Below, piece after piece: positions 53,059 through 62,357 of a stretch of DNA of 64,000 nucleotides. The first letter of the stretch is position 1, and each line of letters opens with the position of its first letter. The stretch is from Lachnospiraceae bacterium (GTDB lineage Bacteria; Bacillota; Clostridia; Lachnospirales; Lachnospiraceae), in NCBI GenBank assembly GCA_017622795.1, contig JAGAQI010000096.1, forward strand, positions 27,449-91,448, in the 5' to 3' direction. Below the pieces are notes generated by a model. The model did no database searches. It saw only the letters and a list, made by a program, of their open reading frames with translations, and had not been told where the DNA came from. The position numbers and the translations under genes were made by a program.

Positions 53059-54208
53059 AGTGCTCCATGCCTCCCTTTTCCTCATCACTCAGTTCCATTT
53101 CCGCAGGTGTCAGAGTTAGTTCAAACTGATATGGTATCTTTCCATCCGGACAGTTGATACTAAGAGAATACTTTAAATTCCCCTCTTTGCAGTCTGATAA
53201 ACTATATAACTTATATTGTGTACGGGGACATTCACAACACGAAACCCCTTGTGCTGAAAGGATTTTAGCCACTTTCCGCACCATCGCCCTGATGTTAAAA
53301 TCTGAAACGCTACCCTCCTCATTTGAAACGCTGTCTTCTTCAATCATAATCTGCTCATCCTTAATCGTACTGTCCTCCTGAAATACATTTTCCATGAGCT
53401 GTACCGGAATCTGAAATGTCATAGAAACTTCCTCCTTATCAATCATTACGTCACTGACACTAAACATGGTGGACAAATAATTGCACAGATAGATTACACT
53501 TCCATGCCGTCCGGTAAAGGACACCAGTGACAAATATTCCTTTTCCTGTAATTTATTTAATATCCGGCTGACAGAAGCCTTTGATATCCCCCAGCGTTCT
53601 GCCAAATCCGAATAATTAGTAAGTGGATTCCCCGTATTATTACGGAAATACACTACAGGTCCGATGTCAGACCCATGTACCTGTTCATCGTTATAGATTG
53701 CATGGATCCATAAATCCAGAACAATATCCATTTCTGAGCACTTGCCCATACTAATCAGTTCATGCACTGCCGACACCGGAAAAAAGAAAAATCCCACATC
53801 CTTCAGACATGGGTAATTGTAATCAAAACTTGTGTTGCTTTTATTCCATCCCGTTATTGTGAATTTAATCAGATTACCACGTCCCAGTCTGGAGTAGGTA
53901 ATATAATGTTGCTCCTGCAGATAATCTAAAATCGCTACAGCCTGGTGTTGAAACCTTGTTCTGAACCACTCGGACAATTCTGATGTGGTACACACCCATT
54001 CTCCCGGTCCGACCAAGTATGAAATACCTTCCAACCTCCGATATGACGTACGGTAATTTGCATACGAGCAAAGCACCATAAAATAAAATAGATAGGACTC
54101 TCCATTTGTGCGAATCGTCCTATCCTGCATAATGTCTCGAAGAAAATCCCGGTACACCCTGCACCGTGGATAATCTACAATTTGTTTAATTTCTAAATGG
54201 TAAAACAT
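53051..54208 (-). CDS. Winged-helix protein, putative replication initiator or regulator
   Basis: A 385-residue protein. Residues 70-115 form one possible winged helix and residues 205-250 a clear second one (NYSDLAERWGISKASVSRIL followed by LQEKEYLSLVSFTGRHG). The C-terminal part has CxC-type Cys and an acidic end. Two winged helices in a ~380-residue protein next to an iteron-like array is the pattern of plasmid Rep proteins, but it could be a regulator. GAAAGGG precedes ATG 54208. Confidence 0.55.
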   Translation of the reverse strand: MFYHLEIKQIVDYPRCRVYRDFLRDIMQDRTIRTNGESYLFYFMVLCSYANYRTSYRRLEGISYLVGPGEWVCTTSELSEWFRTRFQHQAVAILDYLQEQHYITYSRLGRGNLIKFTITGWNKSNTSFDYNYPCLKDVGFFFFPVSAVHELISMGKCSEMDIVLDLWIHAIYNDEQVHGSDIGPVVYFRNNTGNPLTNYSDLAERWGISKASVSRILNKLQEKEYLSLVSFTGRHGSVIYLCNYLSTMFSVSDVMIDKEEVSMTFQIPVQLMENVFQEDSTIKDEQIMIEEDSVSNEEGSVSDFNIRAMVRKVAKILSAQGVSCCECPRTQYKLYSLSDCKEGNLKYSLSINCPDGKIPYQFELTLTPAEMELSDEEKGGMEHYE

Positions 54209-54248
54209 AACTTCACCCTTTCTTTAAATTTTTCCAACTCTCCATAAA

Positions 54249-54282
54249 CAAAAAAAGAAGAACCTATTGCTAGATTCTTCTT
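54249..54282 (-). terminator. Hairpin with T-run upstream of the winged-helix gene
   Basis: AAGAAGAA (54255-54262) and TTCTTCTT (54275-54282) form an 8-bp stem, followed on the minus strand by a run of Ts. It may end GH43 transcription or act as another leader terminator for the winged-helix gene. Confidence 0.6.
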
Positions 54283-54321
54283 GCATAATAGAAGATTTGT
54301 TTTTGCCCTCTCAAATTTAAG

Positions 54322-54357
54322 CCAATTAGTACACCAATTGGTACACCAATTCGCTAT
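54322..54357 (-). repeat. Tandem 12-bp iteron-like repeats
   Basis: On the plus strand CCAATTAGTACA, CCAATTGGTACA and CCAATTCGCTAT follow without gaps; the first two differ at one base and the third keeps the first six. They lie ~115 bases upstream of the winged-helix initiator-like gene. Such repeats serve as Rep-binding iterons or operator sites. Confidence 0.65.
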
Positions 54358-54373
54358 CAAGTTATATTTTGCT

Positions 54374-54465
54374 ATATCAACTTACATTTTAAGTGACAGC
54401 CCACAAACCCGCATAAACAAAGGATATATCAACTTTTATATCGATTGCATTAACTTACATTTTTT
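54374..54465. repeat. Dispersed AACTTACATTTT/ATATCAACTT repeats in an AT-rich segment
   Basis: ATATCAACTTACATTTT (54374-54390), ATATATCAACTTTTATA (54424-54440) and TTAACTTACATTTTTT (54450-54465) share a core. With the iterons, they fill the 312-base gene-free region 54209-54520, which otherwise holds only a hairpin. An AT-rich region with repeats fits a replication origin or a recombination end. Confidence 0.55.
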
Positions 54466-54520
54466 GTAAATTTGGTAACAATCTAATAAATCTATTTTTA
54501 ATTGTAAAAATCTATCCTAT

Positions 54521-55456
54521 TTACTCAATTGCATTTACACCGTCACACTTTGCAATGGTATCAATAGAACCATCCTCATTGTACTTAAATTCTGCTACAC
54601 ATACGGAACGGTGGAACAAATGTCCTCCCGGAAGTTCCCCGGTATGGTAGAACAGATAGGAATGTCCCTTAAAATCCGCAATACCCGGATGATTGGTAAA
54701 TACACCACCCTCTTCCGTCATCAGTACACCGCCATACTTCCACGGACCTGTCGGACCCTCAGATACGGAATATGCCAGATGCTCATCGTGGTGTCCTTCT
54801 CCTGCCGCGAATGCCGCATATACCATATAATAAATATTATTTCTCTTATAGAACCAAGGACCTTCCCCATATGTGGTACCTGTCATATGACTACCTTTGC
54901 CGAATGCTTCCTCTGTCATCGGAACCTTTACAATACCAACCGTCTTATCATAAGAAATCATATCCTCATTCAAAAGAACATAGCGCAGTTCCGGATTACC
55001 AAAGTACAAATATGCCTGACCATCATCATCAATAAACACGGTTGGATCGATATCATTCCAGTCTCCTTCATCCACCAGCGGATAACCCAAATCTTTAAAC
55101 GGGCCGGTAGGACTGTCCGAAATACCTACCGCAATGGCCATGCCGCCATCCTTTTTATGTACCGGGCAGTAAAGGAAGAACTTACCGTTTCTTTCCACCG
55201 CCTGCGGTGCCCAGGCCCTGTCATCCGCCCACTCAATATCATCCAAAGAAAACACCTGACCATGGTCTGTCCAGTTCACCATATCCGTAGTGGAAAAGCA
55301 GTGCCAGTTAATCATGGTATAAAAATTGTTTACCAACTCCTCCTCATCGTGGGTTGTGTAAAGATATAAAGTATCTCCATACACCATCGGTGCCGGGTCC
55401 GCTGTATAAATCGATGTAATAATCGGGTTCTTGCAAAATATTTTCTTTTCGCTCAT
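54521..55456 (-). CDS. GH43-family glycosidase
   Basis: The 311 residues fit single-domain GH43 (five-bladed beta-propeller). The catalytic base is Asp20 in TADPAP, the pKa-modulating Asp lies in IDPTVFIDDDGQAYLYFG, and the acid Glu in TYGEGPWFYKR. Enzymes of this family are arabinofuranosidases or xylosidases. No signal peptide, so it acts inside the cell. It is divergent from the GPH transporter and probably shares its regulation. Confidence 0.92.
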   Translation of the reverse strand: MSEKKIFCKNPIITSIYTADPAPMVYGDTLYLYTTHDEEELVNNFYTMINWHCFSTTDMVNWTDHGQVFSLDDIEWADDRAWAPQAVERNGKFFLYCPVHKKDGGMAIAVGISDSPTGPFKDLGYPLVDEGDWNDIDPTVFIDDDGQAYLYFGNPELRYVLLNEDMISYDKTVGIVKVPMTEEAFGKGSHMTGTTYGEGPWFYKRNNIYYMVYAAFAAGEGHHDEHLAYSVSEGPTGPWKYGGVLMTEEGGVFTNHPGIADFKGHSYLFYHTGELPGGHLFHRSVCVAEFKYNEDGSIDTIAKCDGVNAIE

Positions 55457-55624
55457 AAATTTGTACCTCCATACGTTTTCTGTCAGTAACCTATCTCTTT
55501 ACCTTAACTTAAGTATAACAAATTGAAGCCGAATAACAACGCAGGTATTGCTTTATTCTGTGCAGATTATTCCTAAATCATCAGGTTTTTACCAGATTAA
55601 CAATATTTATTGCAATTTCAACAA

Positions 55625-55653
55625 TTTACTTTGCAGATATTCTACTTTAAAAT
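55625..55653 (+). promoter_or_regulatory. Candidate promoter of the transporter-esterase operon
   Basis: -35 TTTACT (55625-55630) and -10 TAAAAT (55648-55653) are 17 bases apart, about 50 bases upstream of ATG 55705. The match is moderate and the region is AT-rich. Confidence 0.4.
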
Positions 55654-55704
55654 AGAATCATACAATGAAACAATACTCTACATATTCAAAGGAGGAAGTT
55701 ATTT

Positions 55705-57120
55705 ATGGGTAAGAAAAAATCTACCGGCGGCTTAACCAAGAAGCATTGGTTTGGCTACATGTTTGGTGACTGGGGCGGATGTATGACATTCACTCTCATG
55801 AGCTCCATCTTCACCGTGTATTGTACCGACTGTTTAGGTGTTGACACCGGAATTCTCGGAACTTTGGTTATCATCTAGACCATTTGGGACGCTATCAATG
55901 ACCCGATGATGGGTGCACTGATGGATAAAGCATTTGCCAAACGTACCAACAAAAACGGCAAGTTCCGTCCGTGGCTGCTTCGTGCAACACCACTGCTTGC
56001 GGTTACATTTATCGCACTTTTTATCGTTCCTACCTTCTTCGAAGGTGTAACACTTTTAGTTGTGCTCTTCATGTGTAAGATTTTATACGAAGCAGCATAC
56101 ACTATGTTTAACATTCCAATGGGTTCCCTTCTTTCCGCCATGTCTACCACAGACGCCGAAAGAGCATCCCTTTCTTCCGCACGTGGTGTTGGTTCCATGT
56201 TCGGTAACATGATTCCTGCCATGCTTGCTCCGGTTATCTTAAATATGTATAAGACCCAGGACAGCACACCATATGCAATCACTGCAGTTATTTGCGCAGC
56301 CATTGGCTTTGTTATTTGTTTACTTCACTATTTCATGACAGAAGAACGTACCACTGTTGGTGAAAACGTTAAGGCAGACGATATTAAGTTCTCCGACATT
56401 TTAGAAGTTGTTAAGAAGAACCGTCCGTTCGTTGCCCTTTGCATCCACGGCGTATGTATTTGTACTATGCAGTACGTTGCCCAGACGCTGAGTATTTACA
56501 TGTACTCTTCCGTCTTCCATAACACTGCATACCAGTCCATCGGTACCGCACTTTCCAGCCCGATTATGATCGGTTCCATGATTGCGGTTCCTTTCATGTG
56601 TAAGAAGCTTGGTCTTATGAAGGTTATCCGTTACTCCCTGTTGATTGGTGGCGGAATTTATGCTATCCTTTTTGGTATGCATATGGTAATGGACGTACAT
56701 CCGCTTATCCACTCCGTCATCTCCGGTCTCGGCATGGGTATGGGCATGGTTTCCATCCAGATGCAGTGGGGTCTTGTTGGTGAAGCGATTGACTACAACG
56801 AACTGGTTACCGGCAAGAGAACCGAAGGTTCCATCTACGGTACTTTCAACCTTTCCCGCCGTATCGGTCAGACCATCGGTCAGGGCTTTGCCATCTACGC
56901 TCTTGGCTGGATTGGTTACAACGGTTCTGTAGAATTCCAATCCGCTTCCACAGTAGTTGGTCTTAAGGTTCTTTGCGTACTGATTCCTGCCGTATTTGTA
57001 CTTGGTTCCTGGGCAGCATTTAAGTTTGTATGGAACATCACTCCTGAAAAAAAGGCGGCTATGATTGCCATGAAGGAAGCTCAGAAAGAAAACGAAACAG
57101 TAGAAACAACAGCTGAATAA
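55705..57120 (+). pseudogene. GPH/MelB-type sugar:cation symporter interrupted by an in-frame TAG
   Basis: ATG 55705 follows GGAGGAAG. The frame runs 57 codons, meets TAG at 55876-55878, then continues open to 57120 (472 codons in total, normal for the family). Both parts are clearly transporter: HWFGYMFGDWGG before and IWDAINDPMMGALMDKAF after, the latter the GPH family signature. The gene has about 12 membrane helices. TAG needs a single change from CAG or AAG. The later ATG 55906 would give a protein lacking the first two helices. The gene is probably inactive, or the base is a sequencing error. Confidence 0.85.
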
Positions 57121-57134
57121 AACGAGGATATTAT

Positions 57135-58490
57135 ATGAGCAAAATTGTAACAACTCCCTGCGGACAAGTGCAGGGAACCGCATGCAGGCTTGATAATGTA
57201 ACTGCATTTAAGGGCATCCGCTATGCTACAGCCGTCCGGTGGGAATATCCTACCCCGGTTACCCATTGGGACGGCATTTACGATGCCTCTAAATACGGTG
57301 CCTGCTCCTACCAGCCCCGTTCCTTTTACAACGAGGAAGAAAATCTCAAAAAGATTTTTTACTACAATGAATTCAGAAAAAACGAAACTTATACTTACAG
57401 TGAAGACTGTCTGTTCTTAAATATTTTTACTCCTGATACAGTAAAAGAAGGCGACAATCTTCCGGTGCTTATCTACATCCACGGCGGCGGATTTACCGGC
57501 GGCTGCGGTCACGAAAAGCACTTTGATGTACCTGTTTGGCCAACCAAGGGCGTTATCGGTGTAACTTTAAACTACCGTTTAGGACCGATGGGTTTTGTGT
57601 GTCTGCCAGAACTAAAAGAAGAAGCAGGTTTTACCGGAAACTATGGTTTATTTGACCAGTTAACCGCCATTCAGTGGATAAAAAATAACATTGCTTCCTT
57701 TGGCGGAAATCCGGACAACATTACCATTATGGGGCAGAGTGCCGGTGCCATGAGTGTACAACAGCATTCTCTCAGCCCGTTAACAGACGGTCTGTTCCAT
57801 AAGGCAGTTATGTCCAGCGGTGGCGGTGTCAGCAAAATTCTTGCTGCGGCTCCTGCCGAAAAGCATTATGACTTCTGGAAAAAAGCAATGGAACATGCCG
57901 GATGCGAAACCTTAGAACAGTTTCGTACCATCTCTCCGGAAAAGCTGTTTGAAGCATGGAATCTGACAAAAAAAGAGCTCCGTACTCCGGGAAGCTTCCC
58001 GTGTATCGACGGCCGCTTAGTTACCGGCACCGGTGCAGACTTACTTGCTAAAGATGTGCAGCATAAAATTCCTTACATGGCCGGTGTTACCAGCGAAGAC
58101 ATGATGCCGCCAATCCTTTTTAGCATGGCAAAGAAATGGAACGGTGCACAGTCCACTCCTGCTTATACCTGGTATTTTGACCGCCAGCTTCCGGGCGATG
58201 AGAACGGCGCATGGCACTCTTCCGACTTATGGTACTGGTTCGGAACCCTGCCAAACTGTTGGCGCCCAATGGAGGAAAAGGATTACGAGTTAAGTAATCA
58301 TATGACTGATTACCTTTGTAACTTTGCCAAAAACGGCAATCCAAACGGCGAAAATTTACCGGTTTGGGAAACAGCAGCCACCGAAAAGAACAAGGTTATG
58401 AATTTTGGTGAACAGCCTACCGGCATGAGAAAACCAAGCAAAGCAAAAATGATACTCACCATGCTGACCAATAAGGCAGTAGGCGAATAA
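57135..58490 (+). CDS. Type B carboxylesterase
   Basis: A 451-residue alpha/beta hydrolase of the para-nitrobenzyl esterase family. IHGGGFTGGCG forms the oxyanion hole, GQSAGA carries the nucleophile (Ser202), a Glu lies in VTSEDMMP, and His lies in WHSSDLWYWFG. No signal peptide. It starts 14 bases after the transporter gene and probably forms an operon with it, suggesting de-esterification of an imported sugar. Length is slightly short of the ~490 of typical PnbA. Confidence 0.9.
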   Translation: MSKIVTTPCGQVQGTACRLDNVTAFKGIRYATAVRWEYPTPVTHWDGIYDASKYGACSYQPRSFYNEEENLKKIFYYNEFRKNETYTYSEDCLFLNIFTPDTVKEGDNLPVLIYIHGGGFTGGCGHEKHFDVPVWPTKGVIGVTLNYRLGPMGFVCLPELKEEAGFTGNYGLFDQLTAIQWIKNNIASFGGNPDNITIMGQSAGAMSVQQHSLSPLTDGLFHKAVMSSGGGVSKILAAAPAEKHYDFWKKAMEHAGCETLEQFRTISPEKLFEAWNLTKKELRTPGSFPCIDGRLVTGTGADLLAKDVQHKIPYMAGVTSEDMMPPILFSMAKKWNGAQSTPAYTWYFDRQLPGDENGAWHSSDLWYWFGTLPNCWRPMEEKDYELSNHMTDYLCNFAKNGNPNGENLPVWETAATEKNKVMNFGEQPTGMRKPSKAKMILTMLTNKAVGE

Positions 58491-58500
58491 AAAACTTATA

Positions 58501-58537
58501 AGACCGTCCGAGAAACCTGCATGGTTCCGGACGGTCT
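58501..58537. terminator. Terminator between the convergent esterase and rsmH genes
   Basis: AGACCGTCCG (58501-58510) and CGGACGGTCT (58528-58537) form a perfect 10-bp stem followed by TTCTT on the plus strand; the flanking sequence also permits use from the minus side. Confidence 0.85.
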
Positions 58538-58569
58538 TTCTTATATACCGCTATACGAATTCTTTTCGT

Positions 58570-59634
58570 TTACGCTTTTATTGCCCAGCGCATTTTTGTA
58601 CTCTTGGCACGGGAATTTCTTGCGCACTCTTCTGCAGACGGACGGATGCAATCCTTACATACTTCTCTGTAGATACCTGCCTTCTCCAGTTCTTTAAAAG
58701 AACGCTTTACCAAGCGGTCTTCCCCGGAGTGGAAGGTCAGAATTGCCACTCTTCCGTTTGGAGCCAGCACTTCCGGCAGTTTCTCCAAAAAGGTATATAA
58801 CACTTCAAATTCACTGTTTACATCAATGCGAAGGGCCTGAAAGGTTCTGGCGCAGGATTTCTTCACAGCTTCCGCACGCTCCGCCTTCGGAACATAACAG
58901 AGAGCCTGTTCAATAACTTCTTTCATGTGAGTTGTGGTCTCAATGGCCTTCCCTTTTTTGATCCACTTCATTACCGTTGCCGCAATTTCTTCTGCATAAG
59001 GTTCATCGGCGTTTTCCCTGAGCATACCTGCCAGTTCTTCTTCCGTCACTTCTTTTAAACGCTCGGCGGCACTGGTTCCCTTTTGCGGATTCATACGTAA
59101 ATCCAGCGGTCCTTCCACCTTGTAGGAAAATCCTCTTTCCGGATTATCAATCTGCATGGAAGACACGCCAAGGTCTGCAAGAACAAAATCGAACTTTCTT
59201 CCGGTTTCTTTTACCACTAAATCCATGTCTGCAAAGTTCTGCAAGCGGACGGTTAAAATTTCTTCACCGTATCCCTGCTTTGCCAGACGTTCTTTGGTCT
59301 TGGCCGATTCAATCGGATCTACATCCAATGCATAAATATGACCATCTCCCTTTAAACACTCCAGCATGGCTTTTGTGTGACCGCCATATCCAAGTGTTGC
59401 ATCAAGCCCCACCTGTCCCGGCTGAATCTTCAGAAAATCGATAATTTCCTTCACGCAAATGGAAATATGCATTCCCGCAGGCGTACTGCCCTTTTGAATG
59501 ACTTTCTCAATCGTATCCGCATACTTTTCCGGATTGTGTTCTTTGTATTTTTCTTTATAGCTTCGGGGATGGGTACCGGAGTAGCGCACCCTCCGCTTAT
59601 GTTGTTTTTCCTGTTCCGGAATATTGTTATTCAT
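58570..59634 (-). CDS. rsmH: RsmH-family rRNA N4-cytosine methyltransferase
   Basis: A 354-residue protein with the RsmH core: SAM motif LDATLGYGGHTKAML, LADLGVSSMQIDNPERGFSY, and RVAILTFHSGEDRLVK. RsmH methylates C1402 of 16S rRNA. It has about 50 extra N-terminal residues, basic and rich in Lys and Tyr, and the usual H-x-PV-L start is changed to HISICVKEIIDFL. It lies outside the cell-division gene cluster where rsmH is normally found, so it may be a paralogue. Confidence 0.85.
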   Translation of the reverse strand: MNNNIPEQEKQHKRRVRYSGTHPRSYKEKYKEHNPEKYADTIEKVIQKGSTPAGMHISICVKEIIDFLKIQPGQVGLDATLGYGGHTKAMLECLKGDGHIYALDVDPIESAKTKERLAKQGYGEEILTVRLQNFADMDLVVKETGRKFDFVLADLGVSSMQIDNPERGFSYKVEGPLDLRMNPQKGTSAAERLKEVTEEELAGMLRENADEPYAEEIAATVMKWIKKGKAIETTTHMKEVIEQALCYVPKAERAEAVKKSCARTFQALRIDVNSEFEVLYTFLEKLPEVLAPNGRVAILTFHSGEDRLVKRSFKELEKAGIYREVCKDCIRPSAEECARNSRAKSTKMRWAIKA

Positions 59635-59650
59635 TAATTACACCTTTCTT

Positions 59651-62122
59651 TTACTTAATACTACTAATAGAAAGTTCCACCTGTACAGGTGTCATACCTT
59701 CTGCAGACACTTCAACCTTCACAATTCCGCCTTCGTATCCAGAACGAATAATTGCCTGGGCACGACCTCTGTAGCTTACTGTAGAAGCGTTGGTATAATC
59801 CTCGTCTGTCACTGGATTTGCAGAACCAAAGCCGGCTAGTATTGCACATCCGCCTACCTTTACGTTTAACGGTACTTTTGCATCCGGTACTACATTTCCG
59901 TTCTTATCCCGCAGTTCAATGTTTACGTAGATAAGGTCATGGCCGTCCGCCTTCATAACTGTTTTTTCCGGAGTCACTGCCAATTCAGCCACTTCTCCTG
60001 TCGTAACCAAAACGTCTCTGCTGATTTCTTTGCCTCTGCGGTAACTGATGGCTTCCACTTTACCCGGTGCATATATGGTTTCAAAATGTACGGAATTCGG
60101 CATCGGACGTTCCATGCAAACCGGCTTTCTTCCAAGCGAAGTTCCGTTCACAAGCACTTCCACTTCTTCCGCGTTAGAATATACCACCAGTTCTACCGGC
60201 TTGCCTTCATAACCGCTGTAGTTCCAGTTGGAAAGCACCGCAGGGAATCCCCACGGAGTCATCATTTCCACCTTGCCAAAGGTATCCGGGTGCATAGAGA
60301 ACAGATAAGTCTTCTTACTTCCCCATACAACGCTGCGATAAGCGCCCTGCGGGAGCATATGTCCGATAATATCAAAGTCCGCATCGTTAGCGGTTCTCCA
60401 TGGATAAGGAGAGCCATCCGGCGGCATCAGCGACCAAGAGCCCCTTTGAATCAACGGGTCATCCTCGTTCACATAGGCAGCTTTTCCGATGCCCGCTTCG
60501 CCAAGGTAATCCCAGGCAGTCCAGGTAAAGTCACCGATTACATACGGCAGACGTTCCACCATCGGCCAGCGGTAACCGATTTCCTTCGGAAAGTTCTCGG
60601 AACCGAGAATTACTCTTTCCGGAAACATCTCATGATCCTGTTCGTATATGTCTTCAATATAGTTGTAACCAACAATATCCATTCCGTTGGTAAACGGCTC
60701 GGTAATTTTTTCCCACTGAACCGAATTCTCTTCTTCAGCGGCGTTCTGCTCCTGATTACGTCCTGTTGCAAGAGCATCATCCAAACCGCTCCAAAGAGTA
60801 CAGATTCCGTTGCTGACCGGCCTGGTTCCGTCTAACCGGTGAATGGTTTCTGCCAACCGGGATGCCACAAGATAACCGTCTCCTACTCCGCCTCTCTCCG
60901 GAATTTCGTTTCCGGTAGACCAGAGAATTACCGACGGATGGGTTCTGTCTCTTTTTACAAAAGCAGTTAAATCCTTCTCCCAGTCTGTTGCAAAATGCTG
61001 GCCGAAGTCACCGCCGCGCTTACTGATTCCCCAGGCATCAAAGGCTTCATCAAACACATACATGCCCTCTCTGTCACACGCCTCAATCAGTGCTGCAGAA
61101 GGCGGATTATGAGCGGTACGGATAGCATTAAAGCCTACTTCTTTCAGCTTTCTTACCTTTCTTGCCTCCGTTTCATAAAGGGATACGGATCCGAGCAGAC
61201 CGTTATCGTGATGCAGGCAGCCACCCTTTAACTTTACTTCTTTTCCGTTAATTCTAAGTCCGCGGATGGCATCTGCCGTGATGGTTCGGATACCAAACAG
61301 GGTTTCCGCCTCATCCACCGCAGGCTCTTTTTCCTTCACCAGATGGGTACGATAAGCACCCAGGTCTTTAGCCAAAACCTTCACACAGTATAAATTCGGT
61401 TGTTCCGCATCCCAAAGCTTTGGATTCTTTAAGTTGATGGCGATTTTTGCTGTTTCTTTACTACCGGAATTAATCTGAATGACACGTTTTACCGTTGCAG
61501 CAACGTCTTCCGTTCCCTCTTCTGAAATAAGCACCGTCACCTCTGTCAGTCGGTTTTCCAACGCGGCATTTTCCACTTCAACCTGCGCCTCGAGGAACGC
61601 ATAACCGTCAGCCACTTCCTTTGTGTATACATAAACTCCGTCCGTAGCAATATGTACCCTCGGACCATGGCAAAGCTCTACCCCGCGGAACAAACCGGAA
61701 CCGGTATACCAACGGGAATTCGGCTGCATCATGGTGTTTGTGTTGATGGTGATACGGTTTTCTTCCCCGAATGTTACATACTTTGTTAAATCCACATAAA
61801 ACGGTGCATACCCATAGTGCTGAAGGGCAATCCTGCTGCCATTAATATCCACCGTGGCATTCATCATTACTCCGTCGAATTTCAAACCGACACAGTCATT
61901 TTCCCACTCTTTCGGAATCATCACATACTTTGTATAATTGGTAAGTCCTCCCGTAAAATATCCCATGTCGGACCTTGCCGGCGCATCCGGTGTTACCGGT
62001 GTTCCAATCATGCCGTCGTGCGGAAGATTTACCTCTACTCCCGGGTCATATTGTAACATGCTGACAGAGTCTAAATAGCTTCTTCGAAATGTCCACTTTT
62101 CATCTAACGCAATACGCTTCAT
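59651..62122 (-). CDS. GH2-family glycosidase (beta-galactosidase/glucuronidase type)
   Basis: Start ATG 62122 after AGGGAG gives 823 residues; the longer frame lacks a ribosome site. It has the sugar-binding N-terminal domain, an Ig-like domain, a TIM barrel with acid/base Glu406 in STGNEIPE and nucleophile Glu509 in LGSENFPKE, then two C-terminal Ig-like domains, the last with DKNGNVVPDAKVP. No signal peptide. The C-terminal extension is common in gut GH2 enzymes. Substrate is open: beta-galactoside, glucuronide or mannoside. Confidence 0.93.
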   Translation of the reverse strand: MKRIALDEKWTFRRSYLDSVSMLQYDPGVEVNLPHDGMIGTPVTPDAPARSDMGYFTGGLTNYTKYVMIPKEWENDCVGLKFDGVMMNATVDINGSRIALQHYGYAPFYVDLTKYVTFGEENRITINTNTMMQPNSRWYTGSGLFRGVELCHGPRVHIATDGVYVYTKEVADGYAFLEAQVEVENAALENRLTEVTVLISEEGTEDVAATVKRVIQINSGSKETAKIAINLKNPKLWDAEQPNLYCVKVLAKDLGAYRTHLVKEKEPAVDEAETLFGIRTITADAIRGLRINGKEVKLKGGCLHHDNGLLGSVSLYETEARKVRKLKEVGFNAIRTAHNPPSAALIEACDREGMYVFDEAFDAWGISKRGGDFGQHFATDWEKDLTAFVKRDRTHPSVILWSTGNEIPERGGVGDGYLVASRLAETIHRLDGTRPVSNGICTLWSGLDDALATGRNQEQNAAEEENSVQWEKITEPFTNGMDIVGYNYIEDIYEQDHEMFPERVILGSENFPKEIGYRWPMVERLPYVIGDFTWTAWDYLGEAGIGKAAYVNEDDPLIQRGSWSLMPPDGSPYPWRTANDADFDIIGHMLPQGAYRSVVWGSKKTYLFSMHPDTFGKVEMMTPWGFPAVLSNWNYSGYEGKPVELVVYSNAEEVEVLVNGTSLGRKPVCMERPMPNSVHFETIYAPGKVEAISYRRGKEISRDVLVTTGEVAELAVTPEKTVMKADGHDLIYVNIELRDKNGNVVPDAKVPLNVKVGGCAILAGFGSANPVTDEDYTNASTVSYRGRAQAIIRSGYEGGIVKVEVSAEGMTPVQVELSISSIK

Positions 62123-62357
62123 TCTTGTTCTCTCCCTTGAGTTTAATTTAAAATCACTTACTAAATCATACCATGCGAAAAGTTTTCCGTCAATGTGAAC
62201 CACCCCTTGTTCCTCCTGCAAACCACATTTCTCTCACTTTTTAAGAGCCCTCACTCAAAATAAGATATGGATTTATTTTTAATTTCCTGTATACTAAAAT
62301 TACAAAGTCTTTCCGGCGCGCAGAAAGCCTGTATTATGAAAATATAGGAGGATACCC

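Larger units (their letters stand above)
16401..54520 (-). mobile_element. Conjugative, plasmid-like element (T4SS + Tad pilus), boundaries approximate
   Basis: About 38 kb of genes all on one strand interrupts carbohydrate-utilisation genes. Hallmarks are a VirB4 ATPase, VirD4 coupling protein, VirB6- and VirB2-like proteins, a complete Tad apparatus, SSB, Toprim primase, ParM/ParR-like partition genes, YoeB toxin-antitoxin, a small sigma factor and an iteron-like repeat region at the right end. The left junction is taken after the AraC fragment and the right junction before the GH43 gene. No integrase, canonical relaxase or flanking direct repeat was found, so the exact ends and the mode of insertion are unknown. 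A plasmid joined to chromosome by misassembly cannot be excluded. Confidence 0.8.

Noticed and set aside
16324-54520. Flanking direct repeats (att sites)
   Set aside because: Comparing the sequences around 16.32-16.40 kb and 54.2-54.55 kb by eye gave no convincing shared repeat.
55876-55878. TAG as a recoded (pyrrolysine or suppressor) codon
   Set aside because: TAG is used as an ordinary stop in the window, and no structure or tRNA gene supporting recoding was seen.
59939-60835. Long plus-strand open frame of 298 codons
   Set aside because: It is antisense to the well-supported GH2 gene and has no recognisable domain or ribosome site. The same applies to the 252-codon frame at 54611-55369, opposite GH43.
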